DNA of 53,347 bases from an uncultured Bacteroidota bacterium (GCA_903919075.1 CAIXGR010000001.1:1-53347); one strand, 5' to 3'. Counted from the stretch's first letter, positions 1 through 8,438 are shown. Numbers and translations: made by a program. Notes: generated by a model not told the origin, from the letters alone.

Positions 1-388
1 ACATTAAATGACAGAAGAAGTATTTACTTTAAAAACAAATCTTCTAACTTTGCATTCACAAATTTAAATTCTCTGAATTGAAAACTCTCTAAAAGTTCAC
101 TTTGGTTTGAAGACATACATTAAAACTGGCAAACTGCAAGCAGATTAAAGCAAAAAGAATTGGAAATACTTTTTTCATGGTTACTTCAATACAAACAAAA
201 ACCACGCACTATTCCCCCATGCTTTACATCAGCACAGATGTTTTCCATTTTCTTTTTACTACTAATCTAATCTATAAGAAAAGGCCTAACATTAAGCCTA
301 GGGGAACTCTTATCAAATTAAAAAATCGATTGCAAATATACTTTTTCGTAAACTAAGTTGAAGTAAAAACACTTGTAATAATGGGCCA
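1..388. other. Left-edge stretch without an intact gene
   Basis: No intact coding region is visible. It holds a short minus-strand signal-peptide remnant at 89-178, described separately. A minus-strand TATATTTG -7-like box lies at 333-340 and points toward that remnant. A weak GGC/GCC hairpin around 284-299 is followed on the minus strand by a short T-run, which could terminate the FISUMP gene that ends at 389. The rest is AT-rich with no recognisable content. Confidence 0.5.
89..178 (-). pseudogene. Truncated signal-peptide remnant, paralogue of the adjacent FISUMP gene
   Basis: A 29-codon minus-strand reading frame begins MKKVFPILFALICLQFAS and stops soon after. Its start closely resembles the signal peptide of the next gene (MKKIFSVLFFLVCIQL, gene at 389-1078): K-K-[VI]-F, then L-F, then C-[LI]-Q occur at matching positions. 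This suggests a FISUMP-type paralogue that kept its leader and lost its body. A second short frame, shifted, continues toward position 24 before it also stops, so a frameshift may be involved. It could instead be a chance signal-like ORF. Confidence 0.35.
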
Positions 389-1078
389 TTAATCAGCAAT
401 GCAGCGAACCGACATGCCATTGCCTTTATTAAAAATGCTGATATAGGCATTTAAGTAGCTAAAGTATAACCCCAGAAATTTGGCATCTAAACTACCAGAA
501 GGGGTTGAAGACCAAAAGACTCCATAATAACCATCATCATCAAATCCCCGGTTGGGCACAAAATCGCCAAAACTAGTACGCAATTCACCAGGCAATGCTG
601 TAAAGCCCGAAGAGTTATCGGCTTTACTCGGGTATCTCCACACTTTAGTAGACCTTAGGTGCGCGCTTGAAATAGAATCGCCACCCATAAAATCTGATAA
701 TGCCTGATACTCTTCTTCACTAGGCACATGCCATCCACCAGGGCAAATATTGCGCGGATCGGCCACTGTATACCAATTGTAAAGCTTGCCGAACATACGG
801 TTATTGGTATCGTTTTTTTGATAGTAACACCAAGCTGGTGCATGAGATTTTTCAGTGCTCCCCCAAAGCTCACTACTCTGCATCTCGGCTATTGCCGAGC
901 CATCACGGAAATGGGTGGTTTTAAGATTTTCTTGCAGCCAGCATTGCTTCCCTATTTTTACTGTGTGGTAAACATTGCCATCAACATCTTTTACCTCTGT
1001 GCCGCATTGCGCAGCAACCTTAATGCCTATCAATTGTATGCATACCAGAAAAAATAAAACGGAGAATATTTTTTTCAT
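389..1078 (-). CDS. Secreted FISUMP-domain protein
   Basis: A 229-residue protein with an N-terminal signal peptide (about residues 1-24, ending near VAAQ). The mature part has the hallmarks of the Fibrobacter succinogenes major paralogous domain: a CG...DVDGNVY opening, an IGKQCWLQENL block, GKLYNWYTV, CPGGWHVPS, an FWSST block and a C-terminal SVRCI ending. The family occurs in surface and secreted proteins of Bacteroidota and Fibrobacteres. Its biochemical role is unknown. The length fits a signal peptide plus a single domain. The ATG at 1078 starts directly at the signal peptide. A truncated relative of its leader lies just downstream at 89-178. Confidence 0.85.
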   Translation of the reverse strand: MKKIFSVLFFLVCIQLIGIKVAAQCGTEVKDVDGNVYHTVKIGKQCWLQENLKTTHFRDGSAIAEMQSSELWGSTEKSHAPAWCYYQKNDTNNRMFGKLYNWYTVADPRNICPGGWHVPSEEEYQALSDFMGGDSISSAHLRSTKVWRYPSKADNSSGFTALPGELRTSFGDFVPNRGFDDDGYYGVFWSSTPSGSLDAKFLGLYFSYLNAYISIFNKGNGMSVRCIAD

Positions 1079-1138
1079 TGCCCTTGCTTTACTCGGTTAA
1101 ACTCAATCAGCTATATGAATTTGTAATACGGAAAAAAA

Positions 1139-2179
1139 TCACCTTGAATTTGGGTCCGCAAACCGCTTGTCATAAATAAAATCTTTGTCGGTCAAAGTCT
1201 TTAAAAAAGCTATAAGCGCCTGCTTATCATCTTCGCTTAAACTACCTACATTCTTTTTTATACCCTCATCAAAGTTATTAGTAAAAAAAATTCCTTTGGC
1301 ATAATGGTCTAATACGTCGTACAGGTTTTTAAATCTTCCATCGTGCATGTAAGGATAGGTAAGTTCAACATTTCGCAAACTAGGCACCTTAAATTTCATG
1401 TAATCTGATGGCAGCCCTGTAATAGACATCCGTCCGGAGTCTCTCAAAGCCGTATCAGGCTTAATCCCAATGTTCCGAAAAGAATTATCTGTAAACAGCG
1501 GTTCCTGATGACAATTTTCGCAGCGCAGCCTAAAAAGTTTAAAACCATTTAATTCCTGATCAGTAAATTTTTCTTCACCTCTCAGGTATTTATCATACTT
1601 CGAGTTGGATGAAACCATAAGCCCGGTAAATTGTGCCAGTGCCTTCAACACATTTTCGCTGCTAACGTGCGGATCATTAAACGCTTTTTTGAAAAGGGTA
1701 ACGTATTCTTTGTTTTGTTGAAGCTTATAAACCGAATGTGCCATTGTTTCATCCATTTCAGCGGAATTTGTCATGGGTGATACCGGTTGCACTTCAAGGT
1801 GGTTTATGCCCCCATCCCACATAAAATTCTTTTGCCATATCATGTTTTGTATAGGCGGAACGTTGCGCCTGCCAATTAAACCATTTATGCCATGGCTCAA
1901 CGTGTGATCGACATGCGCAAAAGCCGCAAAACGCTGATGGCAAAATGCGCAACTTACTGAACTATCTTTCGAAAGCACCGGGTCATAAAAAAGCTTTCTG
2001 CCCAGTGTGAATCCTTCAGGGGTTAGCTTGTTTTCTTTAAAATCATAAACCGGTTTCGGAAAATCTTTAGGAATTTGCAGCTGCACATCTTTTTGCGTAA
2101 TAACAAAATAAGAGTTGTCGCCGACAAAACTATTCAGCCCGAGCAGAAAAAGAATAATATAAATTAAATTACGGTTCAT
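1139..2179 (-). CDS. mbnH-like: MauG/MbnH-like dihaem cytochrome c peroxidase
   Basis: A 346-residue exported protein with a hydrophobic signal segment at residues 1-20. Two haem c sites are visible, CAFCH at residues 77-81 and CENCH at 220-224, which is the arrangement of bacterial dihaem peroxidases and MauG. The conserved RRNVPP and FMWDGG stretches also fit. It should act in the periplasm. Its start overlaps the stop of the upstream MbnP gene as TAATG, so the two are translationally coupled. In the MbnP/MbnH family the MauG-like partner oxidises a tryptophan of MbnP to kynurenine. That role is inferred here from the pairing. A plain hydrogen-peroxide-reducing cytochrome c peroxidase is the alternative. 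Confidence 0.88.
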   Translation of the reverse strand: MNRNLIYIILFLLGLNSFVGDNSYFVITQKDVQLQIPKDFPKPVYDFKENKLTPEGFTLGRKLFYDPVLSKDSSVSCAFCHQRFAAFAHVDHTLSHGINGLIGRRNVPPIQNMIWQKNFMWDGGINHLEVQPVSPMTNSAEMDETMAHSVYKLQQNKEYVTLFKKAFNDPHVSSENVLKALAQFTGLMVSSNSKYDKYLRGEEKFTDQELNGFKLFRLRCENCHQEPLFTDNSFRNIGIKPDTALRDSGRMSITGLPSDYMKFKVPSLRNVELTYPYMHDGRFKNLYDVLDHYAKGIFFTNNFDEGIKKNVGSLSEDDKQALIAFLKTLTDKDFIYDKRFADPNSR

Positions 2180-2940
2180 TATTCAACTGCTAATATACTG
2201 AACATATCTGCATAATTATCGGCCATCATTGTAGAATTATGAAAATCGGTTACTGCCGAAATTTTTGAAAAATCTATTGCCACCGGCGATTTAAAGGCTT
2301 CCGAAACATCGGCTTTAATACTTAAAGAAGCATCTTTCCCCGAGGCCACATTTAAGCCTTTATTTCCTAAGTCAAGTCCTATTTTGCGAATACAATTTGC
2401 AGGGGCTTTAAAGCCACCTATGTGAAACTCCAAAATATGGCCCGGCGATTTTGATGCATCAGAATATCCTTCAATCTTTAAAAATACATAACCGGTATTC
2501 CATGCCCAAAACATAGCATTTACCGGATCTAGTGCGCCGGACTGGGCGCCGCTACAATTATGAATACTATCAACCCCGACTATAAAATTGACTGAAGTAT
2601 AACTGCCTTCCGGAACATCTTTCAAAACTATTTCTTTCGATGAAAGGTTTTCTTCATTTATCAAAAAATATTCTTGCGGCAAAGTATATCCGGAACCATC
2701 AGCCTTCTTTAAGTGAATATTGCCGATGTAGTATTTAAATTTTGAAATGGTATATACCTGACCAGCTTCGTTTTTATAATTAATGGTATTTAGCTTTAAT
2801 AAGCTATCACCCACATAATTTTCAAAATGAATGTTAAGATTGCCCTTTGCAATAGAATGGCGCATAATAACAAAAGACATAGTAGCCCCCAAGGCTAGTA
2901 TAAGCCCGGTAATAACAAATGCTTTACTTACAAGGTTCAT
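2179..2940 (-). CDS. mbnP-like: MbnP-family periplasmic protein
   Basis: A 253-residue protein starting at the ATG at 2940. A longer GTG start at 2952 is possible but less likely. A signal/membrane segment lies at about residues 5-30. The MbnP family is recognised from the NIHFENYVG opening, the YTISKFKYYIGNI block, the GVDSIHN stretch and an aromatic FWAWNTGYVFLKIEG segment with two closely spaced Trp residues. In characterised relatives a Trp converted to kynurenine helps bind copper. The gene comes first in a two-gene minus-strand operon with the MauG-like peroxidase and overlaps it by one base. A role in copper binding is inferred from the family, and the target Trp is not identified. Confidence 0.82.
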   Translation of the reverse strand: MNLVSKAFVITGLILALGATMSFVIMRHSIAKGNLNIHFENYVGDSLLKLNTINYKNEAGQVYTISKFKYYIGNIHLKKADGSGYTLPQEYFLINEENLSSKEIVLKDVPEGSYTSVNFIVGVDSIHNCSGAQSGALDPVNAMFWAWNTGYVFLKIEGYSDASKSPGHILEFHIGGFKAPANCIRKIGLDLGNKGLNVASGKDASLSIKADVSEAFKSPVAIDFSKISAVTDFHNSTMMADNYADMFSILAVE

Positions 2941-3150
2941 TTTACTTCTCACTGGGGTAATTATTCATTTGCCGCACTTTCCTAATTGTAAATTTAAAGA
3001 AAATATTTTCAACTAGCCTTTTTTGCTTAAAATGCCGTCTTCTGCTGCATAAAAATATTGAAAGTCAATACTTTAAAGTTCATTTTAGGCTATTTCGATT
3101 AGATACCTATTCCGAAAATCTGCTTTCAAAAAAGCAAATATCGCTTTCCT

Positions 3151-3184
3151 TAAAATAAAAAACGCATGACCTGAGTCATGCGTT
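3151..3184 (-). terminator. Rho-independent terminator of the collagen-repeat gene
   Basis: A perfect 10-bp stem, AACGCATGAC (3161-3170) with GTCATGCGTT (3175-3184) and a 4-nt loop, is followed on the minus strand by a T-rich run (3151-3160). It lies just downstream of the minus-strand gene ending at 3216. Confidence 0.85.
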
Positions 3185-3215
3185 TGAAAAATTGTTGTAT
3201 TCATTATAGCCCAAA

Positions 3216-4169
3216 TCAAAATTGGCGAATAGGGCGCACATAATCTCCCCCTGATATATTTTTACTATCCTGCACGGCGGCTCCGTTTGGAGATAGGTCA
3301 TAAGCAACGTTGCTGCTCACTTCGGTAGAACTCCAATAATACCCGTTAGAAAAACTTGGCATTGAGGCTTGCTGTTGGTTTTGATATAGTAAAAGCATTT
3401 CATATTTCGACCCAAGATACCAATCGCCGTAGTTACCGCCCTGAAAGCTAGAACACGCCTGCGCTGCGTAATTGCCTTGTCCTTGATTTGCTATAATTCT
3501 TTCAGTATTGAACTTACCTGCACCAATACCATCTCTTATTGCATTAGTTGTGGTGTTAGTTCCCCAAGATTGGCTTGAAGCTACATCTGCACTATCTGCT
3601 ATTAAACCATGCTGCCCGCCATCATATACATAAAATACAATGCCGCCGCCAAAGCGCTCGCCAATTGCATGCGAAGTACTTGAAGGGCCGGTGGCTCCAA
3701 CTGCTCCGGTTGGGCCGGTTAAACCTGTAGAACCAGTAGCACCAGTTGGGCCGGTTGAGCCAACGCTATTAGAAGCATACATTGCGTAAGGAACAGTTAA
3801 AAGTTGGGTGGTTCCCATATTAACTAAACTATTACCGGTGCCTGTGGGGTCAAATTGCACCTGCATATATTTATTGCCTGTTGCCCAATTTATTGCACCT
3901 AAGGTTGAGCCTACCTGCACCTGCCCGCTGCCAATAGCAATAGTGAACAAACCATATTCATTAGTAGTTGCAGTATCTGTTTCCCAATAAACAATTTGTG
4001 AAGTTGCAGAACCATCGCGTATTCTTATATCAACGGATACCGCCTGGTTTTTGATAAGTGTGCCGTCCGTCCTACGAGCTACGGCTTGGTAATTCATTGT
4101 TTGCGGCGATTGTGCATAAACAGCCGCCACAAAAAATAAGATTGCAATTACAGAATATACTTTTTTCAT
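3216..4169 (-). CDS. Secreted surface protein with collagen-like GPT repeats and an Lcl-type C-terminus
   Basis: A 317-residue protein with a signal peptide (residues 1-19, cleavage near VYAQ). The N-terminal region (about 20-130) begins PQTMNYQAVARR and is a beta-rich module common at the start of Bacteroidota tail-fibre-like proteins. A short collagen-like stretch of G-X-T/Y triplets (GPTGATGSTG and following) spans about 136-165. The C-terminal part (about 168-317) has GGGIVFYVYDGGQHGLI, WYLGSKYEM and YWSSTE, typical of the Lcl/DUF1566-like lectin-type domain. It probably functions outside the cell in adhesion, which is an inference. A strong terminator follows, and no partner gene is evident. 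Confidence 0.8.
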   Translation of the reverse strand: MKKVYSVIAILFFVAAVYAQSPQTMNYQAVARRTDGTLIKNQAVSVDIRIRDGSATSQIVYWETDTATTNEYGLFTIAIGSGQVQVGSTLGAINWATGNKYMQVQFDPTGTGNSLVNMGTTQLLTVPYAMYASNSVGSTGPTGATGSTGLTGPTGAVGATGPSSTSHAIGERFGGGIVFYVYDGGQHGLIADSADVASSQSWGTNTTTNAIRDGIGAGKFNTERIIANQGQGNYAAQACSSFQGGNYGDWYLGSKYEMLLLYQNQQQASMPSFSNGYYWSSTEVSSNVAYDLSPNGAAVQDSKNISGGDYVRPIRQF

Positions 4170-4289
4170 ATAATAATGATTAAGTGATAAATTTTAACAG
4201 GGCATAAATGTATAAAATAGTTTTAAAAAAAATAGCCCTGATTAAACAACCGTGTATTGTGAACACATTATAGCTTTATTCAACAAGGT

Positions 4290-4721
4290 TTAATGTGCCG
4301 AAATCTTTTTATAGTAAGTGTTAGAGAAGGAAGTAATATCTAAAAGATTGTCTATTACTGAAATAGTAATAACGCTACTATCGGGTTCCATCCACGACCT
4401 GAAACCTGCTGGTTGAAACTTGTGGTTGAAAGCGTTTACATAGCTATCGGCTTGGTCGGCTGGCAATATGGTAACATCTTTAATACAAGTATCGTGTTCA
4501 AAATATATCAATTCGGTTATGCTATAATTCCCAAATGCTGAATCGTTGGCAATGGTTCTTTTATATTCCAACACCGGATAGCCCCGGTCGAACATTTTCT
4601 TATAATCTGCACCGCGTATAGCTATTACCTGTAAATGGGTTTTGCCCAAGGTGCTTTGAGGCAGTTGACTAATTAGTGTTGGCAGTAGAAATGCGAAAGT
4701 AAAATATATTGAAAGTGGCAT
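4290..4721 (-). CDS. Hypothetical secreted protein
   Basis: A 143-residue protein with a hydrophobic N-terminus (about 1-20) that could be a signal peptide. I do not recognise the family. The mature part is a mixed alpha/beta-looking sequence with two cysteines or fewer and no catalytic motif that I can name. It lies between two other minus-strand envelope genes. A 14-bp inverted repeat in the 122-bp gap upstream separates it from the DUF4190-type gene. Confidence 0.6.
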   Translation of the reverse strand: MPLSIYFTFAFLLPTLISQLPQSTLGKTHLQVIAIRGADYKKMFDRGYPVLEYKRTIANDSAFGNYSITELIYFEHDTCIKDVTILPADQADSYVNAFNHKFQPAGFRSWMEPDSSVITISVIDNLLDITSFSNTYYKKISAH

Positions 4722-4779
4722 TTGATACTAACGAAAGTAACCTATAAAATCTCATTTTCCGCTGCTCCAATTCCCCCTA

Positions 4780-4827
4780 TTTGGGTTAACCTGATTTTAG
4801 TTTTCTTATAAACCAGGTTAACCCAAA
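4780..4827. repeat. 14-bp perfect inverted repeat
   Basis: The arms are TTTGGGTTAACCTG (4780-4793) and CAGGTTAACCCAAA (4814-4827), with a 20-nt AT-rich loop. Each arm contains its own GTTAAC palindrome. No T-run follows on either side, so it is not a classical intrinsic terminator, although it lies just downstream of the minus-strand gene ending at 4844. It could be an RNA stabiliser, a factor-binding site or a weak terminator. Confidence 0.75.
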
Positions 4828-4843
4828 TTAAAGAGATTGTTTA

Positions 4844-5545
4844 TCAATAATGTAATACAATTGTATATATTCCTATGCCTATAACCCCTGCAAATAATAT
4901 GGCAAGTACCCCAAGTACAATACCGGTAATAGCCCAGCCTCTTCTGCTAGAACTTAACCCAATAATGCCGAATATTAATGCCAACAAGCCAAGTAAAAAT
5001 GCGCTATAACTTACATAAGGGCCCAACGATAAAATAATAGCAATAATGCCCAGTATACCCCCGGCAATAGCTAAGCCGCCGGTGCCACCAGATGCGGCAG
5101 CACTAGTTTTTTTAACCGAAATCAACGTTTTAGCCAATGCGAAAAAATCTTCTTTTGAATCTGCCTTTAAATAAAGTTTGCCCTTTTCATCCTTTTCAAT
5201 CTTTACTTTATTCTGTGAATATTCTGTGAATACTTCATTCGCACTTTGCAATTCCTGTTCGCTTAATTTATGCGTAACCATGCGCGGTATTTTAATTTTA
5301 AATGACGATTCCGCATTTGTAGTTGTTGGTGCAACGGCCTCGTTTTTTTCTTTAGCTACAACAAGGTGATTTACCTCAACTTGTTTGTTGGCTGTATTAT
5401 GCTCATGATGTTGCCTGTGCATTGCCCAACCTTCATGATGTGATTTTGCCGAGGATACGCTAGGGCATTTTAAAAGATTTGTGTTTTTACAGCCTGTAAA
5501 TGCAATTAATATTGCCAAAAACAAGAGGGTAGATAAGTTTTTCAT
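4844..5545 (-). CDS. Lipoprotein with a C-terminal DUF4190-like membrane domain
   Basis: A 233-residue protein. Residues 1-19 form a lipoprotein-type leader with the lipobox AFTGC. Residues 20-150 are a charged, His-rich linker (HHEGWAMHRQHHEH) followed by a soluble region. The C-terminal third (about 150-233) contains three hydrophobic helices rich in Gly/Ala/Ile with an SSRRGWAITGIVLG block, typical of DUF4190 proteins. The combination of lipid anchor and helices is common in Bacteroidota. Its function is unknown. The 14-bp inverted repeat lies immediately downstream. Confidence 0.75.
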   Translation of the reverse strand: MKNLSTLLFLAILIAFTGCKNTNLLKCPSVSSAKSHHEGWAMHRQHHEHNTANKQVEVNHLVVAKEKNEAVAPTTTNAESSFKIKIPRMVTHKLSEQELQSANEVFTEYSQNKVKIEKDEKGKLYLKADSKEDFFALAKTLISVKKTSAAASGGTGGLAIAGGILGIIAIILSLGPYVSYSAFLLGLLALIFGIIGLSSSRRGWAITGIVLGVLAILFAGVIGIGIYTIVLHY

Positions 5546-5704
5546 GTGTGTGTTTTTTATACTATTTATAACATGGCAAATTTGCTGCCATTTATTTTCC
5601 TCTTGTTACATCATTCTTAAAAAGAATTACATAATTCACACATTGACAAATATTTTCCCCGTTTAGGGTTTTAATGGAATACCTTCACCGGAAACATATA
5701 TAAA

Positions 5705-6100
5705 ATGAAATCAACAATTGTAATTTTAGTAATGCTGTTTTCTCTTAACTACTTACACAGCCAGTCTTCCATTAATTTTTGCGCCTCAGTTGAATCGAAT
5801 GGCTATTGCCTGTTTAATAACAGCAAATTCTTCTTGTCGCCCGATAGTGTTAATGAAAAAATTTATATGCGTGTACATAATTCAAATTCTTTTGTGGGCA
5901 CATCAAAAATTACTTTTAAAGTTTACGCAATAGGTAAAGGCGGCGAAGAGAAATATGAAAACATGATGGTAGAAAATGTACAGGCTGCATGGACCTATGC
6001 ATGGCTATCATATGCATTTAAAGTTGGCAAATACAATGTCAAAATCTTTAATGAAAAAGATCAATTGATGTGCAATAAGGCGTTAGAGATATTCAACTAA
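5705..6100 (+). CDS. Hypothetical secreted protein
   Basis: A 131-residue protein with a clear signal peptide (about 1-20, MKSTIVILVMLFSLNYLHSQ). The mature part is about 110 residues, has several aromatic residues near its end (AAWTYAWLSYAF), and ends with a beta-like GKYNVKIFNE block. The layout resembles small Ig-like extracellular proteins of Bacteroidota that describe a force-bearing or adhesion fold. That is a loose impression, and I do not recognise a named family. The gene is transcribed alone and converges on the small minus-strand gene at 6132. Confidence 0.65.
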   Translation: MKSTIVILVMLFSLNYLHSQSSINFCASVESNGYCLFNNSKFFLSPDSVNEKIYMRVHNSNSFVGTSKITFKVYAIGKGGEEKYENMMVENVQAAWTYAWLSYAFKVGKYNVKIFNEKDQLMCNKALEIFN

Positions 6101-6131
6101 AATATCTTAGCCGTAATATCTTGCTATCATA

Positions 6132-6281
6132 TTAACCATGCTTAAAATACTGAATCTCGCGCTCGTGTTTTTTAGCTGCTTCTAACGAATCGAACGTTCC
6201 AAGATTTTTCCTTCGGTTAGTCTTTGGGGTTATTTTGCGTGAATAGATGCGGTACTGACCGGATTTTAGTTTGCGTATCAT
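6132..6281 (-). CDS. Small basic conserved protein (49 aa)
   Basis: This 49-codon frame has a clean ATG and TAA. It encodes a short, strongly basic protein beginning MIRKLKSGQYRIYSRK, followed by KTNRRKNLGTF, then EAAKKHEREIQYFK. I recognise this composition and order from a widespread small bacterial protein of unknown function whose members carry K-S-G-x-Y-R-[IL]-Y-S-R-K, R-R-x-N-L-G-T-F and A-A-x-K-H-E-R-E-[IV]-Q-Y-F-K. It may bind nucleic acid, given the charge, but this is unproven. It converges with the secreted-protein gene ending at 6100. Confidence 0.75.
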   Translation of the reverse strand: MIRKLKSGQYRIYSRKITPKTNRRKNLGTFDSLEAAKKHEREIQYFKHG

Positions 6282-6411
6282 AGCAATGTGTTTTATATAA
6301 ATACTTAACGAAAAATGTATGCCTTTTCGTACGTGTTGGCTAGTTTATGCACCAAAAGCCAATAACTAGAACGGCGTATTTTACTGAAGAACATATATAT
6401 ATGCGCCAGTT

Positions 6412-8274
6412 ATGACCATACTTGGCATTTCGGCTTTTTATCATGATTCGTCTGCTGCAATTATCCGCGATGGAAAAATTGTTGCCGCTGCGCAGGAAGA
6501 GCGCTTTAGCCGCATTAAGCACGATGCCGCTTTCCCCATTTCAGCCATTAAATTTTGCCTCAGCTACGCGGGTTGCCACATTGGTGAATTAGATGCCATT
6601 GCCTTTTACGATAAACCACTATTGAAATTTGAACGCCTGCTGGAAACGTATTACGGTTTTGCCCCCAAAGGTTTACAGTCGTTCCTTAAATCAATACCCC
6701 TTTCAATCAGCGATAAATTATTTTTAAAAAGCCTTATTCACGAACAGCTTGGCGGAATTGAGGAGTATGACAAAGACAAAATAAAATTGCTTTTTCCTGA
6801 GCACCATCTTTCGCATGCTGCCAGTGCTTTTTATTCATCTTCATACAATAATGCTGCTATACTTACTATTGATGGAGTTGGCGAATGGGCCACCGCTTCA
6901 ATTAGTATTGGCAAAGGAAATTCAATTGAAATATTAAAAGAGTTGCACTTTCCACATTCAGTGGGTTTGCTTTATGCAGCGTTTACTTATTATCTGGGCT
7001 TCAAAGTAAATTCGGGCGAATATAAATTGATGGGCTTAGCGCCATATGGCAACCCTACCTCGCCGCAAGTAGCTGAATACATAAAAATAATTAAGGAAAA
7101 GTTGGTTGATATTAAACCCGATGGCTCGCTTTGGTTAAACCAGGAATACTTTAATTATTCTACCGGCTTAACCATGTTGCATGATGACAAGTGGGAAAAA
7201 CTTTTTGGCTTTAAAAAGAAAAACAAGGCCGATGACTTGCAGCAGCACCATTGCAACTTTGCTTACGCCATTCAAAAAGTAACTGAAGAGGTTGTATATA
7301 ACATGGCAGTCGAAGCAAAAAAACTTACCGGTGCCGATTATTTGTGCATGGCAGGCGGTGTGGCTTTAAACTGTGTAGCCAATGGCGAACTGCTCAGAAC
7401 AAAATTGTTTAAAGATATTTTCATTCAACCCGCAGCAGGTGATGCCGGTGGTGCTATTGGGGCTGCTCAAGCCGCCTATTTTATTTATTTTAATAAAGAC
7501 AGGAAGTCCATAAATACCCCTGATAAAATGCAAGGGTCTTACCTAGGCCCTGAGTTTTCTCAGCACGAAATTGTATCGCAATTAAAAAAACACAAAGCTA
7601 TTTATCGCCAGTATACCGACTTTGACGAACTGCTTTTAAAAAGTGCAACATTAATTAGCGAAGGCGCTGTAGTGGGCTGGTTTCAAGGGCGTATGGAATT
7701 TGGCCCTCGTGCATTAGGCAACCGAAGTATATTGGGCGATGCGCGAAATACTGGAATGCAAAAAAAACTGAACCTTAAAATTAAATACCGCGAAGATTTC
7801 AGGCCATTTGCGCCTTCTGTAATTGAAGAAGATTGTTCTGAATATTTTGATTTGGGTACAGCTTCTCCTTATATGTTGATTACAGCACCGGTAAAAAAAC
7901 AACGCCGAAACCCAATACCCGAAAATTATTACGAACTTCCTTTAGCAGAAAGGTTATACACTTTACGTTCCGATATACCTGCAGTTACGCATATTGATTT
8001 TTCAGCCCGGGTGCAAACGGTTTCCAAAGAAACAAACGCGCCATTTTTTAGGTTATTAGATGAATACAAAAAGCTAACCGGCTATGGGGTAATGCTAAAC
8101 ACCAGCTTTAATGTGCGTGGCGAACCACCGGTATGTTCGCCTGAGGATGCTTATAAATGTTTTATGCGTACAGAAATGGATTATTTAGTAATTGGCAATT
8201 GCCTATTGGTTAAAACCGCACAACCCGTTTGGTTTGAAACAGATAATTGGAAAAAAGAGTTGAGCCTGGATTAA
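6412..8274 (+). CDS. sxtI-like: Carbamoyltransferase, NodU/CmcH/SxtI family
   Basis: A 620-residue cytoplasmic enzyme that transfers a carbamoyl group from carbamoyl phosphate, via an adenylate, to a hydroxyl of a sugar or natural product. The N-terminal Kae1-like domain (about 1-360) shows ILGISAFYHDSSAA, QEERFSRIKHD, HHLSHAASAF and LTIDGVGEWA. The C-terminal domain (about 390-610) shows GWFQGRMEFGPRALGNRSIL and the LNTSFNVRGEP block. The length is normal for the family. Two small membrane-protein genes follow 12 and 2 bp apart, so all three are probably one operon. The same trio occurs in saxitoxin clusters. The real substrate cannot be read from the sequence. Confidence 0.93.
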   Translation: MTILGISAFYHDSSAAIIRDGKIVAAAQEERFSRIKHDAAFPISAIKFCLSYAGCHIGELDAIAFYDKPLLKFERLLETYYGFAPKGLQSFLKSIPLSISDKLFLKSLIHEQLGGIEEYDKDKIKLLFPEHHLSHAASAFYSSSYNNAAILTIDGVGEWATASISIGKGNSIEILKELHFPHSVGLLYAAFTYYLGFKVNSGEYKLMGLAPYGNPTSPQVAEYIKIIKEKLVDIKPDGSLWLNQEYFNYSTGLTMLHDDKWEKLFGFKKKNKADDLQQHHCNFAYAIQKVTEEVVYNMAVEAKKLTGADYLCMAGGVALNCVANGELLRTKLFKDIFIQPAAGDAGGAIGAAQAAYFIYFNKDRKSINTPDKMQGSYLGPEFSQHEIVSQLKKHKAIYRQYTDFDELLLKSATLISEGAVVGWFQGRMEFGPRALGNRSILGDARNTGMQKKLNLKIKYREDFRPFAPSVIEEDCSEYFDLGTASPYMLITAPVKKQRRNPIPENYYELPLAERLYTLRSDIPAVTHIDFSARVQTVSKETNAPFFRLLDEYKKLTGYGVMLNTSFNVRGEPPVCSPEDAYKCFMRTEMDYLVIGNCLLVKTAQPVWFETDNWKKELSLD

Positions 8275-8286
8275 ATAATTTACCGT

Positions 8287-8436
8287 ATGGATTTTCTAAA
8301 AGACCTTTGGAATTATTTAAGCGAAAGAAAAAAATGGTGGCTGCTGCCGGTTATTATTGTATTGCTGTTAATAGGCTTATTAATAGTTATTGGCGGTAGC
8401 AGCGCCCTTGGTCCATTTATATACACCATATTTTAG
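8287..8436 (+). CDS. sxtK-like: DUF5989 (SxtK-like) small membrane protein
   Basis: A 49-residue protein starting MDFLKDLWNYL, followed by ERKKWWLLP, one long hydrophobic helix (about residues 19-36), then GGSSALGPFIYTIF. The LWxFLxxRKKWWLxP-type opening and the SSALAPFIYxxF-type end are characteristic of DUF5989. It sits 12 bp after the carbamoyltransferase and 2 bp before the SxtJ-like gene, which is the conserved neighbourhood of this family. The function is unknown. A membrane anchor or scaffold for the transferase is an inference. Confidence 0.88.
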   Translation: MDFLKDLWNYLSERKKWWLLPVIIVLLLIGLLIVIGGSSALGPFIYTIF

Positions 8437-8438
8437 GT

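Noticed and set aside
3808-3990. Plus-strand ORF antisense to the collagen-repeat gene
   Set aside because: A shadow of the opposite-strand gene; composition follows the coding frame on the other strand.
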